Assembly: GCF_000685395.1 (NCBI RefSeq)
Contig: NZ_AVSQ01000013.1
Span: forward strand, 80,651-144,650
Direction: 5' to 3'
Source of the DNA: Candidatus Nitrosotenuis chungbukensis
Lineage (GTDB): Archaea > Thermoproteota > Nitrososphaeria > Nitrososphaerales > Nitrosopumilaceae
DNA length: 64,000 nucleotides
The notes beneath the pieces were generated by a model. It made no database searches. It saw nothing but the letters and a program-made list of their open reading frames with translations, and had not been told where the DNA came from. Shown one piece after another: positions 27,323 to 36,779 of the stretch. A program made the position numbers and the translations under genes. Every line of letters begins with the position of its first letter. Positions within the stretch are counted from its first letter, which is position 1.

Positions 27323-28057
27323 ATGGGTGTAAAAAAAACAGATATAGTATTACTAGATGACAAAGGGATTCGCTGCGACGGACGAAAAATCGACGAGCCT
27401 CGCAATATTATGATTAAAGCTGGCGTCCTCAAAAACGCAAACGGCTCTGCATATATCGAATTTGGAGAAAACAAAATACTCGCAGGCGTCTTTGGCCCGC
27501 GCGACGTCCATCCAAAGCACTTGGCAAACACGGACCGCGGAATCCTAAGATGCAGATATCACATGGAGCCATTTTCAGTAAGCGAGAGAAAAAACCCGGC
27601 ACCATCAAGAAGGGAAATTGAGATTTCCAAAGTAATCAAAGAGGCACTGGAACCTGCAGTAATGCTTGAGAACTTTCCAAGAACCGTAGTGGACGTATAC
27701 ATCGAAGTTCTTCAGGCAGATGGCGGCTCAAGATGTGCAGCGCTTGACGCGGCAGCGGTTGCCCTAGCAGACGCCGGCATTCCGATGAGAGACATGGTTT
27801 CGGCATGTGCCGCAGGAAAAGTGGCGGATACTATTGTTTTGGATATTAACAACGAGGAAGACCAGGAAGGTCAGGCAGACATGCCGGTTGCATACATGCC
27901 AAACCTCGAAAAAGTCACCCTTCTCCAGCTAGATGGAGTCCTGACTCCAGCTGAATACAAAAAATGCATCGAGACTGCAATAAACGGATGCAAGATAGTG
28001 TATGAGATTCAAAAGAAGGCACTAAAAGACAAATTCTTTGGAGACATGTCACCATGA
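27323..28057 (+). CDS. rrp41: Exosome catalytic subunit Rrp41
   Basis: RNase PH-fold phosphorolytic 3'-5' exoribonuclease. GIRCDGRKIDEPRNI, the RNA-contacting Arg pair in PSRREIEISKVIKEAL, DVYIEVLQADGGSRCAALDAA and the catalytic acidic DINNEEDQEGQADMPVAY region are all present, indicating the active subunit. It ends in an ATGA overlap with rrp42. Confidence 0.95.
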   Translation: MGVKKTDIVLLDDKGIRCDGRKIDEPRNIMIKAGVLKNANGSAYIEFGENKILAGVFGPRDVHPKHLANTDRGILRCRYHMEPFSVSERKNPAPSRREIEISKVIKEALEPAVMLENFPRTVVDVYIEVLQADGGSRCAALDAAAVALADAGIPMRDMVSACAAGKVADTIVLDINNEEDQEGQADMPVAYMPNLEKVTLLQLDGVLTPAEYKKCIETAINGCKIVYEIQKKALKDKFFGDMSP

Positions 28058-28872
28058 ACGTTTCAATTATAGATGATCTAAGGAAGAAAAAAATTCTTGC
28101 TTTGCTAAAGGATGGTCAAAGAGTTGACGGAAGAGCGTTAGACGAACCAAGGCCATTAGTTATTGATACTGGAGTGATTCCAAAGGCAGAAGGCTCGGCG
28201 CGAGTGAGATTGGGAGACACCGAAGTCGTATGTGGAGTAAAGATCCAACCCGACAAACCGTTTCCAGATCTTGGCGATAGGGGAATTTTCATATGCACCG
28301 CAGAAGTCCTGCCGCTTGCAGATCCTAACGTAGAAACCGGTCCTCCAAATGAGGAAGTAATTGAACTTGCAAGAGTGGTGGACAGGGGAATAAGAGAAAG
28401 CCACATGATTGATCTCACTAAATTGGTTTTGACAAAGGACAAATCCGTAATCGGAATATTTGTTGACAATACTGTTACTGATTATGATGGAAATCTATTT
28501 GACGCATGCTCATATGCCTCGGTAGCAAGCATACTTTCATGTAAGGTGCCAAAATGGGAAATCAAAAATGATGCCCCGTCATTAGTACCAGATTCAGCAT
28601 CTGCCCCGCCAATCACGACAATCCCAGTTTCAGTAACCATGGGAAGAATTGCCGATACCATAATCGTTGATCCAAATGCTGACGAGTGGAAATGCATGGA
28701 TGCTAGAATGACTATAACGACAAACAGCGAGGGTAACATTTGCGCCGTACAAAAAGGCGGCGACGACGGTTTTACTTTTGAACAACTAGTAAAGTGCTCA
28801 GAACTCTCGATTGCAACCGGAGCAAAAATAAGGGAGATTCTCAAACAAGTACCAGGTGGAAATGCATGTTAA
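28054..28872 (+). CDS. rrp42: Exosome structural subunit Rrp42
   Basis: Non-catalytic RNase PH-fold partner that alternates with Rrp41 in the hexameric ring. The N-terminal GQRVDGRALDEPRPLVIDTG and ADPNVETGPPNEEVIELARVVDRGIRES blocks identify it. The DQEGQAD-type catalytic acidic signature seen in Rrp41 is absent, as expected. 272 residues. It overlaps the start of eL43 by seven bases. Confidence 0.94.
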   Translation: MNVSIIDDLRKKKILALLKDGQRVDGRALDEPRPLVIDTGVIPKAEGSARVRLGDTEVVCGVKIQPDKPFPDLGDRGIFICTAEVLPLADPNVETGPPNEEVIELARVVDRGIRESHMIDLTKLVLTKDKSVIGIFVDNTVTDYDGNLFDACSYASVASILSCKVPKWEIKNDAPSLVPDSASAPPITTIPVSVTMGRIADTIIVDPNADEWKCMDARMTITTNSEGNICAVQKGGDDGFTFEQLVKCSELSIATGAKIREILKQVPGGNAC

Positions 28873-29078
28873 AACCCGGTGGATCACTAAAAGGCCTTGG
28901 ACAAAAGTATGGTCTTAAGCACAGGAAAAAGTTCACACAAGTTCATAGCCTTCTCAAGGCAAAAAGAAAGTGCCCAGAATGCGGCTCTCTGAAATTCGGA
29001 AGAGAGGCAGTCGGAATATGGGCCTGCAAAAAGTGCGGATACAAAGTAGCTGGCACTGCTTACGATGTCGCACTTTAG
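28866..29078 (+). CDS. rpl37ae: 50S ribosomal protein L37Ae (eL43)
   Basis: Zinc-ribbon large-subunit protein of 70 residues: KYGLKHRKKFTQVHSLLKAKRKCPECG followed by WACKKCGYKVAGTAY gives the C2-C2 zinc finger. ATG 28866 overlaps the rrp42 end. The position after the exosome genes is the conserved archaeal arrangement. A longer in-frame extension upstream lies wholly within rrp42 and is not used. Confidence 0.95.
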   Translation: MLKPGGSLKGLGQKYGLKHRKKFTQVHSLLKAKRKCPECGSLKFGREAVGIWACKKCGYKVAGTAYDVAL

Positions 29079-29310
29079 TGCCGTCATACAAGTTTCTGCA
29101 AAGGACAAGACAAAAGCAATTTTTGACTCCATTAGTATAGACAACAAATTTTATCCTGAAAACCCCACAAAGACTACCGTCTCTCTGAAAAAAAATACCC
29201 TTCACATATCACTTCAAACTGACGAGTTGCCGCACCTGAGGGCAAATCTGAACTCAACGCTCAGACTAATACAGGCAAGCTACGATTCTGTCGAATCCAT
29301 AGAGATATAA
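29065..29310 (+). CDS. pcc1: KEOPS complex subunit Pcc1
   Basis: Dimerisation subunit of KEOPS, which makes t6A37 in ANN-decoding tRNAs. An 81-residue alpha/beta protein with the pattern FDSISIDNKFYP, SVSLKKNTLHISLQTDELPHLRANLNSTLRLIQAS. It overlaps the eL43 end by 14 bases. Kae1-Bud32 and Cgi121 are not in this window. Confidence 0.88.
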   Translation: MSHFSAVIQVSAKDKTKAIFDSISIDNKFYPENPTKTTVSLKKNTLHISLQTDELPHLRANLNSTLRLIQASYDSVESIEI

Positions 29311-29332
29311 GAAATTCAAACAACAAATCATC

Positions 29333-29701
29333 ATGTCTTCTGGCCAGCAAATGCCTCCTTGGTTGCAAGAGCAAATCATGAAACTACAACAAGCTCAGCA
29401 AAACCTGCAATCTATAATGGCACAAAAACAGCAGCTGGAAATGGAGCAAATAGAATCTGACAGGGCACTTGAGGAACTAAAGAAAGTTGCAGACTCTGAT
29501 CCTGTGTACAAGCACGCAGGCTCGCTTTTGATAAAATCTACAAAGGCTGTACTAATTGCAGAGCTGGAAGAGAAAAAAGAACTTGCAAACACCCGAGTCA
29601 CAGTTCTTGCAAAACAAGAGGCAAGAATCAAGGAAAGCATCAAAGAGCAGGAAATAAAAATTAACGAAATGATGCACAGCGGACAAAAGCCGCCATCCTA
29701 A
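29333..29701 (+). CDS. pfdB: Prefoldin beta subunit
   Basis: Subunit of the hexameric prefoldin chaperone that hands unfolded proteins to the thermosome. Two long amphipathic helices (residues ~8-50 and ~75-115) flank a short beta hairpin (DPVYKHAGSLLIKST), the beta-class layout; 122 residues. The gene follows Pcc1, again a conserved archaeal neighbourhood. Confidence 0.93.
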   Translation: MSSGQQMPPWLQEQIMKLQQAQQNLQSIMAQKQQLEMEQIESDRALEELKKVADSDPVYKHAGSLLIKSTKAVLIAELEEKKELANTRVTVLAKQEARIKESIKEQEIKINEMMHSGQKPPS

Positions 29702-29734
29702 GAAGATATTAACCATTTTACAACAACTGTCTTG

Positions 29735-30415
29735 ATGAAGATTGAAAGTCTTCGAATTGTAGTTGACGAAAGGGAAAGAAAAAGTGGCATTCCTGATTTA
29801 CTAAAGGCAATTGGAATCAACCTTGAGGTAAAGACGCTTCCAATAGGCGACTATATCGTGGCCCCTGAGACCGTGGTGGAGAGAAAAAGCGTCTCTGATT
29901 TGATATCGTCTATCTTTGATGGCCGCCTGTTTGACCAGTGTGACAGGCTAAAAGAAAACTTTGCGCATCCAATAATCCTAATGGAGGGAAACGTCGACGA
30001 AATCGACAGTTTGGTTGAGAACCCGTTTGTGTTTTATGGGGCGCTTTCCACAATAGCGATCGACTTTAAGATACCAATAGTTCCGACTGCAAGTGCATCA
30101 CACACCGCAAAACTCCTAGTATCCATGTGCTCCCGGAAGGACGTGACAAAGGGGCCGTTCCTAAAGAAGATAAGAAAATCAGACGACGTGCAAAAACAGC
30201 AGCTATCCGTCCTTTGCAGCCTTCCTGGGATTGGAGAAAAACTGGCAGTAAGGATGCTACAAAAGTTTGGCTCGCCTACACGCACGCTAAATGCGTCCCT
30301 TTCTGAGCTATCCAAAATAGATGGGCTTGGGGAGGCGCGAGCTAAAAAAATAAAACAAATGCTGGAAAAGGAAAGCAAATTCAGAAAGGAAGAAAACCAG
30401 AAAACGCTTGACTAG
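29735..30415 (+). CDS. xpf: XPF/Mus81-family 3'-flap endonuclease (short, helicase-less)
   Basis: Structure-specific nuclease for branched DNA. N-terminal ERCC4 nuclease domain with DERERKSGIPDLLKA and the metal-binding VERKSVSDLISSIFDGRLFDQ (ERKxxxD motif), then tandem helix-hairpin-helix (CSLPGIGEKLAVRMLQKFGSP; IDGLGEARAKKIKQML). 226 residues from ATG 29735 matches the crenarchaeal/thaumarchaeal short form lacking the Hef helicase. The C terminus is Lys/Glu rich and no clear PCNA-binding QxxLxxFF motif is visible. Confidence 0.92.
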   Translation: MKIESLRIVVDERERKSGIPDLLKAIGINLEVKTLPIGDYIVAPETVVERKSVSDLISSIFDGRLFDQCDRLKENFAHPIILMEGNVDEIDSLVENPFVFYGALSTIAIDFKIPIVPTASASHTAKLLVSMCSRKDVTKGPFLKKIRKSDDVQKQQLSVLCSLPGIGEKLAVRMLQKFGSPTRTLNASLSELSKIDGLGEARAKKIKQMLEKESKFRKEENQKTLD

Positions 30416-30427
30416 ACATAGAATAAA

Positions 30428-31207
30428 ATGTCTTTTTACAATAAAAAAATCGTGCTAGCTTCTCATCTGTGGCTCAAAGAACATCTTGATGATCCTAATT
30501 TAGTAATTTTAGACACTAGGCCAAAAGTTGCATACATGTATGGCCACATACAAAATTCCATCTCGCTTACCGTTGAACAGGTAATAAAAATAAACCAGCA
30601 TGGAGCACACCTGGTGCCAGATCCGGAGTTTTGCGCAGAACTGTTTGGCTCAATTGGAATAGACGAAACAAAGACCGTAGTGGTTGCAGGCGAGTCGATG
30701 GATCCGTCCGTTGCAAGAATCGCATGGACGCTTGATTACTTGGGGCATCCCGACATCAAAATACTTGATATTGGAATCGCTACCTGGCAAAACCTCGGGT
30801 TCCAAATGGCACGGGCACAAAAAAAACTACCTGCAACAGAGTTTGTGCCAAAGCCAAGGCCGGAAATAAGAATAGAATCCGATGATCTGAAAGACAGCCT
30901 TGGCAAAATCACCATACTTGATGCGCGCTCACCGCAGGAATTTTTTGGAGGGCACATACCGGGTGCGATTCTTTCCCCGTTCACAGACGGCCTTGGGCAG
31001 AATGGCTTTGTTTTTGATACCAAGGAATCCCTAGAAAGCCTGTATGCTGAAAAAATTCCAAAAGACAAAGAAATCGTATGCTACTGCATGCACGGTCATA
31101 GGGCATCAAGTCTCTTTTACCAGCTGAAAATATCTGGCTATGAGAATGTCCGACTCTATGACGGCTCGTTCATTGACTGGTACTCAAAAAGACTTCCCCT
31201 TGAGTAA
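30428..31207 (+). CDS. Two-domain rhodanese sulfurtransferase
   Basis: Transfers sulfane sulfur to thiophilic acceptors. Two rhodanese-like domains: an N-terminal, apparently inactive one (LVILDTRPKVAYMYGHIQNSI) and a C-terminal one (ILDARSPQEFFGGHIPGAILSPF) with the active loop CYCMHGHRASS carrying the catalytic Cys. 259 residues. It lies just downstream of xpf and overlaps the 3' end of the convergent nob1 gene by 24 bases. Confidence 0.88.
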   Translation: MSFYNKKIVLASHLWLKEHLDDPNLVILDTRPKVAYMYGHIQNSISLTVEQVIKINQHGAHLVPDPEFCAELFGSIGIDETKTVVVAGESMDPSVARIAWTLDYLGHPDIKILDIGIATWQNLGFQMARAQKKLPATEFVPKPRPEIRIESDDLKDSLGKITILDARSPQEFFGGHIPGAILSPFTDGLGQNGFVFDTKESLESLYAEKIPKDKEIVCYCMHGHRASSLFYQLKISGYENVRLYDGSFIDWYSKRLPLE

Positions 31208-31672
31208 CTTTCTATTTAGCCTGCTTCCGCAAATGGGGCATTCTGTAATCTTTGAGAACTCTTTTGCACATGCAGGACAGTAATAGATCCAGCTTCCAAC
31301 ATCCCTTATGCCCTTTGTCATTATGGGCTGAACATGGAGATTCAAGTTTTTTGCGACATTTGAGACTGAAAAATCATCCGTAACTAGATTGCCTCCAAGC
31401 TGGTAGCACAAGGCAACTGCAGAAATGTCCGGCGCAGATAGTTTCTGAAAGTCACCTGTCTTTTTTGAAGCCTCTGTCACGATGTTGATATTTTGCTGTT
31501 CTGGATCCAAAATTCTGATCCGATTTGTCTCAATCAGCGTATCTAGTGCGCCGTGGTTTTTTTTGATGTGTTTTATTTCATCAAAGACTAGTGACGTGGT
31601 GTATCCTTCATCGGGCACCGCAAAGGGAACCCCTGCATAAAATGCACTTGCATCATAAACGCTAAAAGCCAA
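31184..31672 (-). CDS. nob1: Ribosome-maturation endonuclease Nob1
   Basis: PIN-domain nuclease that trims the 3' end of 16S rRNA precursor. Metal-binding acidic residues appear in SVYDASAFYAG, SAPDISAVALC and VTDDFSV; a C-terminal zinc ribbon is CPAC...CPICG. 162 residues is typical for archaeal Nob1. It starts at TTG 31672, overlapping the NAD kinase stop by 11 bases. Confidence 0.92.
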   Translation of the reverse strand: MAFSVYDASAFYAGVPFAVPDEGYTTSLVFDEIKHIKKNHGALDTLIETNRIRILDPEQQNINIVTEASKKTGDFQKLSAPDISAVALCYQLGGNLVTDDFSVSNVAKNLNLHVQPIMTKGIRDVGSWIYYCPACAKEFSKITECPICGSRLNRKLLKGKSF

Positions 31673-32477
31673 GCTTGCTCATCTGTCTGAGACCCTGCCT
31701 TTTGAGTCTAACAAAGACTGCCTGGATTTTGTGTTTTTTGATAACTATCGGCTCCTCAAAATCGCAGGCCTTGATCACCTGTGCATCCATTACAATATTG
31801 CAGTCATGGGAGCAGATCACCTGTATTTTCTCATCCGGTACGACAATTGATGGCAGTCTTCGCACCGGCGCAACAGGCGTTATTATCAATACATCTAGGC
31901 TTTCGTGCAAAATTGGGCCGCCAAGAGAAAAAGAATGCCCAGTCGAACCGCTCGGAGTTGATATCATCACTCCATCCATTTTTTGTTTTACTACGTCGTT
32001 TTGAAATTTGATCTCAAATTCTGCGGTCTTGGTCAGGTTTTGCCTATTGATGTATATCTCATTTAACGCGGGGGGAAATTCTTGGCCTCCGACTGATGCC
32101 ACGACCCGAGTCCTCTTGTCCAGCCAGACCTTGTTTGAGCGGATGTCGTTTATGGCAGCATCAATTTTATCCAGCGTTATTTCTGAAAGTATGCCCCTGT
32201 TGCCGCCGACATTGATTGTCAAAAGCGGAACTTCGCTAGTCAAACTTCTAAACGTGCGCAGAGTCGTCCCGTCACCACCAAGCGTCACAACCAAGTCCAG
32301 TTTTTTATCGCTGATTTCATCAACGGTGTCTATCTTCTTTGCGCCCTCGACAAAAACTGGCGCAATTGTAAATACCTCTGCCTTGTTTGCAAGAAACTTT
32401 TTCGCTACTTTTTTTGCGACGTTTTCTGACTCTTCAGAACCAAACTTGCTTACTATTGCAACGCGATTTAACTTCAA
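31662..32477 (-). CDS. nadK: NAD kinase
   Basis: Makes NADP from NAD using ATP or polyphosphate. GGDGTTLRTFR is the phosphate-binding motif (about residues 68-78); NEIYINRQNLTKTAEFEI and the glycine-rich DGVMISTPSGSTGHSFSLGGPI block complete the active site. 271 residues. Start TTG 32477 follows a TTTAAATAA element by ~25 bases on this strand. It is upstream of and overlaps nob1. Confidence 0.94.
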   Translation of the reverse strand: MKLNRVAIVSKFGSEESENVAKKVAKKFLANKAEVFTIAPVFVEGAKKIDTVDEISDKKLDLVVTLGGDGTTLRTFRSLTSEVPLLTINVGGNRGILSEITLDKIDAAINDIRSNKVWLDKRTRVVASVGGQEFPPALNEIYINRQNLTKTAEFEIKFQNDVVKQKMDGVMISTPSGSTGHSFSLGGPILHESLDVLIITPVAPVRRLPSIVVPDEKIQVICSHDCNIVMDAQVIKACDFEEPIVIKKHKIQAVFVRLKRQGLRQMSKLGF

Positions 32478-32538
32478 GCAATTATCAATATGGCAATTTA
32501 TTTAAAAATCATGGTTTTTCGGTTTATGCAGAAAACAA

Positions 32539-32547
32539 TTAAGTATA
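32539..32547 (+). promoter_or_regulatory. TATA box for the second rhodanese operon
   Basis: TTAAGTATA is centred 26 bases before ATG 32569, supporting that ATG (not TTG 32557) as a leaderless start. A separate AT-rich element on the opposite strand near 32500 serves nadK. Confidence 0.65.
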
Positions 32548-32568
32548 GAGGGAACATTGCAAATTGCA

Positions 32569-33414
32569 ATGAATTACGCTTATCCTGAAGTGTTAGTAGA
32601 CACAGAATTTGTAGCAAAGCATCCGCCAAATGACAGTTTGAAGCTAGTTGAGGTCGATTATGATCCTGAGAATGGATACAGAAAAGGTCACGTAAGCGGA
32701 GCTACTCTGATTTGGTGGAAGCGCGACATTAATGATCCTGTAACTCGAGACATCATAGACAAAAAACAATTTGAGGCACTGATGTCAAGAAACGGAATCA
32801 AGTCTGACACCGAGGTGATTCTTTATGGTGACTTTAACAATTGGTTTGCAGCGTTTGTGTTTTGGGTCTTCAAGTATTACGGCCACAAAAATGTCAAAAT
32901 AATGAATGGTGGAAGAAAAAAATGGGAGATAGAAAAAAAACCATACACTACTGACGAGCCACAAGTATCTTCAACCACATATGTCGCACAGCCTCCAGAT
33001 GAGGGACTGAGGGCGTATCTGTTTGATGTCAGACGCGCACTGGACAAAAATGACACCGTGCTGGTAGATGTGAGATCGCCAAAAGAATTCACTGGTGAAA
33101 TAACTGCACCACCGGAATATCCTATGGAGCATGCACAGCGGGGCGGACACATACCTGGCGCAAATAACATTCCTTGGGCTACTGCAGTAAACGATGCAGA
33201 TGGCACATTCAAGACAGTTGACGAACTAAAGCAAAACTATGTTCCAAAGGGCGTCACGCCAGACAAGGACGTAATCTGTTATTGCAGAATTGGCGAGAGA
33301 TCGTCTCATTCCTGGTTTGTACTCAAGTACCTGCTTGGATATCCGCAGGTTAGAAACTATGACGGCTCTTGGACAGAATGGGGCAACATGATTGGAAACC
33401 CAGTAGAAAAATAA
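32569..33414 (+). CDS. sseA: Thiosulfate sulfurtransferase (two-domain rhodanese)
   Basis: Second, distinct rhodanese (281 residues). The N-terminal domain has YRKGHVSGATLIWWKRD and VILYGDFNNWFAAFVFWVFKYYGH with Asp in place of the catalytic Cys; the C-terminal domain has VLVDVRSPKEFTGE and the loop CYCRIGERSSHSWFVL, the CRxGxR signature of active thiosulfate sulfurtransferases. It forms an operon with the 103-residue protein one base downstream. Confidence 0.92.
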   Translation: MNYAYPEVLVDTEFVAKHPPNDSLKLVEVDYDPENGYRKGHVSGATLIWWKRDINDPVTRDIIDKKQFEALMSRNGIKSDTEVILYGDFNNWFAAFVFWVFKYYGHKNVKIMNGGRKKWEIEKKPYTTDEPQVSSTTYVAQPPDEGLRAYLFDVRRALDKNDTVLVDVRSPKEFTGEITAPPEYPMEHAQRGGHIPGANNIPWATAVNDADGTFKTVDELKQNYVPKGVTPDKDVICYCRIGERSSHSWFVLKYLLGYPQVRNYDGSWTEWGNMIGNPVEK

Positions 33415-33415
33415 G

Positions 33416-33727
33416 TTGAGTCAAGATCCTCCAATTCTAAAAAAAGGCACATTTTATATCATCAAGGAAACACCTGACGCATTCATCATGGAAGACAGAA
33501 CAAAAAGGGGCCTTACCGTGAGGGAGCAGTCGCTAGATGAGGCCCTCCAAGTTTCTGCCGATAAGGGGATGATCCATGACATGGACGGAATTGGTCACTG
33601 GGTCCCAATACGGTGGTATTTCCCAAAAAAGGAATACGATCTGCAAAAAGTGCTCGTGCCTGCAGAAAAAATGGAAAAGAAATACACCGAAATGCGCGAA
33701 CTGACATGTCCTGACGACTCGGAATAG
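33416..33727 (+). CDS. Hypothetical protein, 103 residues, cotranscribed with rhodanese
   Basis: Not recognised. Starts at TTG 33416 one base after the rhodanese stop. Soluble, with KKGTFYIIKETPDAFIMEDRTK at the N terminus, a central IGHWVPIRWYFP aromatic patch, and a single cysteine near the C terminus (LTCPDD). The tight linkage to rhodanese and to the ferredoxin gene downstream suggests a sulfur- or redox-linked role, but this is inference from context. Confidence 0.72.
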   Translation: MSQDPPILKKGTFYIIKETPDAFIMEDRTKRGLTVREQSLDEALQVSADKGMIHDMDGIGHWVPIRWYFPKKEYDLQKVLVPAEKMEKKYTEMRELTCPDDSE

Positions 33728-34723
<996 letters not shown>

Positions 34724-34763
34724 TAACACAATACAGAAATTCCCCATCGTTCAATCCTGAATA

Positions 34764-36779
34764 ATGGCAGTCAATTCGTTTACTGTATTTGTTTTTGACA
34801 TTTTCATATTTTCGGCCATTCTGCTTACCGCATATTCAATCAATTTCTATTATCTGGCGTTCTTGTCATCTAGGCGCAAAGACAAAAACCCCGTGGTGCA
34901 AGTTGGGACGCCGTCCATTACAATCCAACTTCCAATATACAACGAAAAGTACGTGGCGGCAAGACTTGTGGACGCTGTCTGTGCGTTGGACTATCCAAAA
35001 GACAAAATGAAGATAATGGTGCTTGATGACTCTGACGACGACACGACAGATCTCTTGGGCGATTTGGTTGCCAAGTATGAGAAAAAAGGATACGACATCT
35101 TGCATGTTCGGCGAGGAACGCGAAAGGGGTACAAGGCTGGCGCCCTCAAATATGCAATGAAAATGACTGACACGGAATACGTTGCAATATTTGACGCGGA
35201 CTTTATTCCGCCTGTCTGGTTTTTGCAGCGAGCCATACCATACTTTGCAAAACACAACATCGGCCTTGTCCAGTGCAGATGGGGACACGTAAACGAAAAC
35301 TATTCTGCAATGACGCAAGCTCAGGCACTAAGCCTCGACTTTCATTTTTTGATAGAACAAAAGGCAAAGAGCAACTCGCACCTCTTCATGAACTTTAACG
35401 GAACTGCCGGAATCTGGAGGCGCGAATGCATCGAGGATGCGGGGGGATGGCACACCTCCACACTGGTAGAGGATCTTGACTTGAGCTATAGGGCCCAGAT
35501 GAAAGGATGGAAATGTGTTTTCATTTCTGACATAGTAGTTGACGCAGAACTCCCAGTCCAGATGAATGCTGCAAAAAGGCAGCAGTTTAGGTGGGCAAAA
35601 GGCGCAATCCAATGCGCAATCAAACTGCTTGGTGACATTTTGATAAAAAGAAAGATACCAATTGAAACAAAGCTTCAGGCGTTTGTGCAGCTGACTAGAC
35701 ACATCGCGTACCCGCTTCTACTAATACAGTTTCTTGCCTTACCAGTTCTTTTGGCATCTGAAATGAATCTTCACATAGTTCGACTTGTTCCTGGAATCAC
35801 GCTTGCAACATATCTTGCAATGGGGCCTGGGGCGTATCTTTTTGTAATATACAACGTCTGGGGGAAAAATTGGAAACACAAGGCAAAGATTCTCCCGTTT
35901 TTACTGATTTATTCTTCTGGAATGGCAGTAAACAACACCGTTGCAGTGTTTGACGGGATATTTGGAAAAAAGAACGAATTTCTCAGAACTCCAAAATATG
36001 GAATCGTAAACAACACTGACGACTGGCGTGGCAAGGCGTACAATCTTCCATTTACAAAGACTACGCTTCTTGAGTTGTTCTTTGGAGTTTACGGTCTCAT
36101 GGGGATGCTTATTGCGATTTTTTCAAAAAATCCGATTTTTGCACCAATGATAGCGATTCCAACCATTGGATTCTTCTATATTGCATACGTGAGCCTGTCC
36201 CACTCGAAATTTCAAAGAAATAAATCCAGTGTGCAAAAATCAAAGACGGAGAAGATGGCAGACAGATATTATCAGGCAGCAATCATTGGAATGTTTGCAA
36301 TTATTGCGTTTGGAGGATATATGGCCTACTCTGGATATCAAAATGATGTGTATCCACTTGATCAGTCACGTGGACTACTCGACAGAATCGCGGCAAGCAA
36401 AGACCCACAATCAATACTTGCGGATCTTCGCGAAATAAAGCAGCACCTGCCAGTCAAAGGAAACCCAGTTTGGATATTCCCAACTGATACTACTGATTTT
36501 GGCAGAATACAAGAAGATATTGACTCCATGATTGCAAACGTTGAAGATCTTACCGGTGAGCCAAGCAACAAGGCTGATTTTAACACTGCCATGCTGCACC
36601 TTCAGGTAGGCGCAATTCAAATTCGACAGAACTTGATGGATGCAACGCCGTACATGTACGCGAGCTTTTCAAATATTGTATTTAGCTCAATTTGGATCGC
36701 GGCAATATTGGGAATCTTTGCAATGATGAAACGAAAGAAGGAACAACTAAAGGCATACGACAAGTCTGACGACGTCTAG
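34764..36779 (+). CDS. Membrane glycosyltransferase family 2 (cellulose/glucomannan-synthase-like)
   Basis: Polymerising-type GT2. One N-terminal span is followed by the catalytic domain: VLDDSDDDTTD (nucleotide-binding Asp), IFDADF (DxD), LVEDLDLSYR (catalytic Asp of the TED-like motif) and QQFRW (QxxRW, acceptor end), the signature of processive synthases. Several more spans follow (HIAYPLLLIQFLALPVLL; GITLATYLAMGPGAYLFVIYNVW), then a C-terminal ~180-residue extracytoplasmic helical region between two spans and a final Lys-rich tail. No PilZ domain is visible. Probable role in exopolysaccharide or cell-envelope glycan synthesis. Its stop directly abuts the stop of the convergent chemoreceptor gene. 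Confidence 0.88.
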   Translation: MAVNSFTVFVFDIFIFSAILLTAYSINFYYLAFLSSRRKDKNPVVQVGTPSITIQLPIYNEKYVAARLVDAVCALDYPKDKMKIMVLDDSDDDTTDLLGDLVAKYEKKGYDILHVRRGTRKGYKAGALKYAMKMTDTEYVAIFDADFIPPVWFLQRAIPYFAKHNIGLVQCRWGHVNENYSAMTQAQALSLDFHFLIEQKAKSNSHLFMNFNGTAGIWRRECIEDAGGWHTSTLVEDLDLSYRAQMKGWKCVFISDIVVDAELPVQMNAAKRQQFRWAKGAIQCAIKLLGDILIKRKIPIETKLQAFVQLTRHIAYPLLLIQFLALPVLLASEMNLHIVRLVPGITLATYLAMGPGAYLFVIYNVWGKNWKHKAKILPFLLIYSSGMAVNNTVAVFDGIFGKKNEFLRTPKYGIVNNTDDWRGKAYNLPFTKTTLLELFFGVYGLMGMLIAIFSKNPIFAPMIAIPTIGFFYIAYVSLSHSKFQRNKSSVQKSKTEKMADRYYQAAIIGMFAIIAFGGYMAYSGYQNDVYPLDQSRGLLDRIAASKDPQSILADLREIKQHLPVKGNPVWIFPTDTTDFGRIQEDIDSMIANVEDLTGEPSNKADFNTAMLHLQVGAIQIRQNLMDATPYMYASFSNIVFSSIWIAAILGIFAMMKRKKEQLKAYDKSDDV

